The translations under genes were made by a program, and so were the position numbers. 54,029 nt of DNA. Source: Propionibacteriales bacterium (lineage in GTDB: Bacteria; Actinomycetota; Actinomycetes; Propionibacteriales; Nocardioidaceae). Below are positions 53,203-54,029 of the stretch, one piece after another; position 1 is the stretch's first letter; every line of letters starts with the position of its first letter. Below the pieces are notes generated by a model. The model searched no databases and was not told the origin of the DNA. It saw only the letters and a list, made by a program, of their open reading frames with translations. The DNA lies in the NCBI GenBank assembly GCA_026392465.1, contig JAPLCA010000007.1:1-54029 (forward strand). The letters are read 5' to 3'.

Positions 53203-53892
53203 ATGAGCGCGCACCGTGGCGTCGACCGGATCGTGGACCTGCTCGATGTCGTCGCGCGCGCCGACACCCCGCCGACGGTGAGCGAGCTCGCGCGCCGACT
53301 CGACGTCCCGCGGTCGTCCGTCCACGACCTCGTGAGCGGTCTGGAGGGGCACGGCTGGCTGCTCAGGGCCGGCCGCGGCTTCCGCGTCGGACCCGCCCCG
53401 CTGGTCCTCGAGCTCCTCGCGGCGCGGCACGTCTCGTGGACGTCGATCGACGCGGACGCCTACGCGGACCGGTTCGACCTCGCGGCCGCCGCTGCCGTCC
53501 TCGTCGGGCGCCACGTCGTGTACACGGCACGGTCGGAGAAGGTGGTCGACGAGCGGTACGCCCGCGTGGCCGACCTGCACCTCCCGCGTGACCCGCTGAC
53601 GACCGCGGCCGGACGACTGCTGCTGAGCACCGCACCCGCCCAGGTGCTCGCGAGTGTGCTGCGCGTGACCCGCGCGACCGACCCCGAGCTCGTGGCGGAC
53701 TACGAGGCGCAGCTGCCCCTCATCCGGCGCCGACGGACCGCGTGGAGCGACGGGCTGTCGAAGGACGAGGTCGCCGCGGTCGCGGTCTTCCCGCACCCCG
53801 ACCGACGGGAGGCGCTCGTGCTCTTCGGACGGCGTGGGACCGACGCAGCCCGCCTCACGGCCGCCGCGCGCGCCCTCGCGCACGTCGCCTAG
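53203..53892 (+). CDS. IclR-family transcriptional regulator
   Basis: The 229-residue protein has an N-terminal winged helix (TVSELARRLDVPRSSVHDLVSGLEGHGWL-type layout) and a C-terminal IclR effector domain with DPLTTAAGRLLLS and VAVFPHPDRREAL. Such regulators sense small acids and control adjacent catabolic genes. The ATG at 53203 fits the family start better than one 18 bases earlier. The stop TAG (53890-53892) lies inside CCTAGG, where an IS481-type element begins. Confidence 0.88.
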   Translation: MSAHRGVDRIVDLLDVVARADTPPTVSELARRLDVPRSSVHDLVSGLEGHGWLLRAGRGFRVGPAPLVLELLAARHVSWTSIDADAYADRFDLAAAAAVLVGRHVVYTARSEKVVDERYARVADLHLPRDPLTTAAGRLLLSTAPAQVLASVLRVTRATDPELVADYEAQLPLIRRRRTAWSDGLSKDEVAAVAVFPHPDRREALVLFGRRGTDAARLTAAARALAHVA

Positions 53893-54029
53893 GTGTGATG
53901 TCCAGGCAGGTTGTTGGCGATCCTGCTGATGGGTGGCAGCGTTCCGAGAGCGGAGTGGGGCCTGTGGTGATTGTAGAAGTGGATCCAGCCTGGGAGGGCT
54001 GCTCGGCGTTCAGCTTCTGAGCCGTAGAA
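53889..54029 (-). mobile_element. IS481-family transposase, C-terminal fragment (runs off the window end)
   Basis: The minus-strand frame entering from the window edge has 46 residues, with WIHFYNHHRPHSALG and LPPISRIANNLPG, the typical C-terminus of IS481-type transposases. Its TAG stop (53889-53891) falls in CCTAGG. TGTGATGTCCAGG follows at 53894 and looks like the terminal inverted repeat. From memory IS481 targets NCTAGN, so the stop codon would be supplied by the duplicated target. The catalytic DDE is outside the window. Confidence 0.85.

Overview
The window is very GC-rich and carries several actinobacterial hallmarks: a WhiB protein, CarD, the mycothiol glycosyltransferase MshA, SenX3-RegX3, and many GTG starts. 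Gene content and the style of the intergenic repeats suggest a Nocardioidaceae-like organism (Aeromicrobium/Nocardioides type); that placement is inferred, not proven. Coding density is high. Most genes are conserved chromosomal genes, with two accessory-looking stretches (about 32-46 kb and 50-54 kb).

Layout. (1) 1-0.5 kb: tail of an IS3-type transposase, a truncated gene, a long hairpin and tRNA-Pro(CGG). (2) 0.5-10.3 kb: a block matching the M. tuberculosis Rv3677c-Rv3683 neighbourhood: metallophosphoesterase, PonA2-type PBP, WhiB4-type regulator, two ArsA/Get3-like ATPases, DUF4177 protein, RidA, and MBL-fold hydrolase, with a NUDIX gene and a YqeY gene added. (3) 10.5-15.6 kb: TypA, a MarR/MFS drug-efflux pair and an SDR. 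(4) 15.6-24 kb: mshA, a YbjN-like gene, gpmA, senX3-regX3 and phoU with PHO-box-like repeats, plus a DUF2975/XRE pair behind a 29-bp palindrome. (5) 24-31.7 kb: lipoprotein, carD, ispF, a secreted C39-like protease, cysS, rlmB, galE and a DUF1275 protein.

(6) 32.3-38.6 kb: a six-gene, one-direction sulfur-scavenging cluster (flavin reductase, SfnG, DszC/SfnB-like, OsmC, second SfnB-like, SsuD). It appears to encode stepwise release of sulfite from dimethyl sulfone or sulfonates. Two very long, related palindromes lie in and next to it. (7) 38.9-42.9 kb: a GntR regulator, NCS1 transporter and Asp/Glu/hydantoin-type racemase, ending tail-to-tail with phenylalanine hydroxylase. (8) 43-46 kb: an operon of a PLP deaminase/aldolase, an FAD sugar-lactone oxidase and a DinB-like protein. 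(9) 46-50.4 kb: the biotin operon bioB-bioA-bioF-bioD behind two abutting BioQ-type operators; BioB has an extra Cys-rich tail. (10) 50.5-54 kb: a membrane-anchored alpha/beta hydrolase, a CaiB-type CoA transferase and a divergent IclR regulator, whose stop codon coincides with the end of an IS481-type element.

The most interesting points are the sulfone/sulfonate cluster with its palindromes, the second CX3CX2C motif in BioB, the deaminase/aldolase-lactone oxidase operon, the dispersed two-block intergenic repeat, and the exact IS481 junction at the iclR stop codon. I saw no CRISPR array, rRNA or phage genes.
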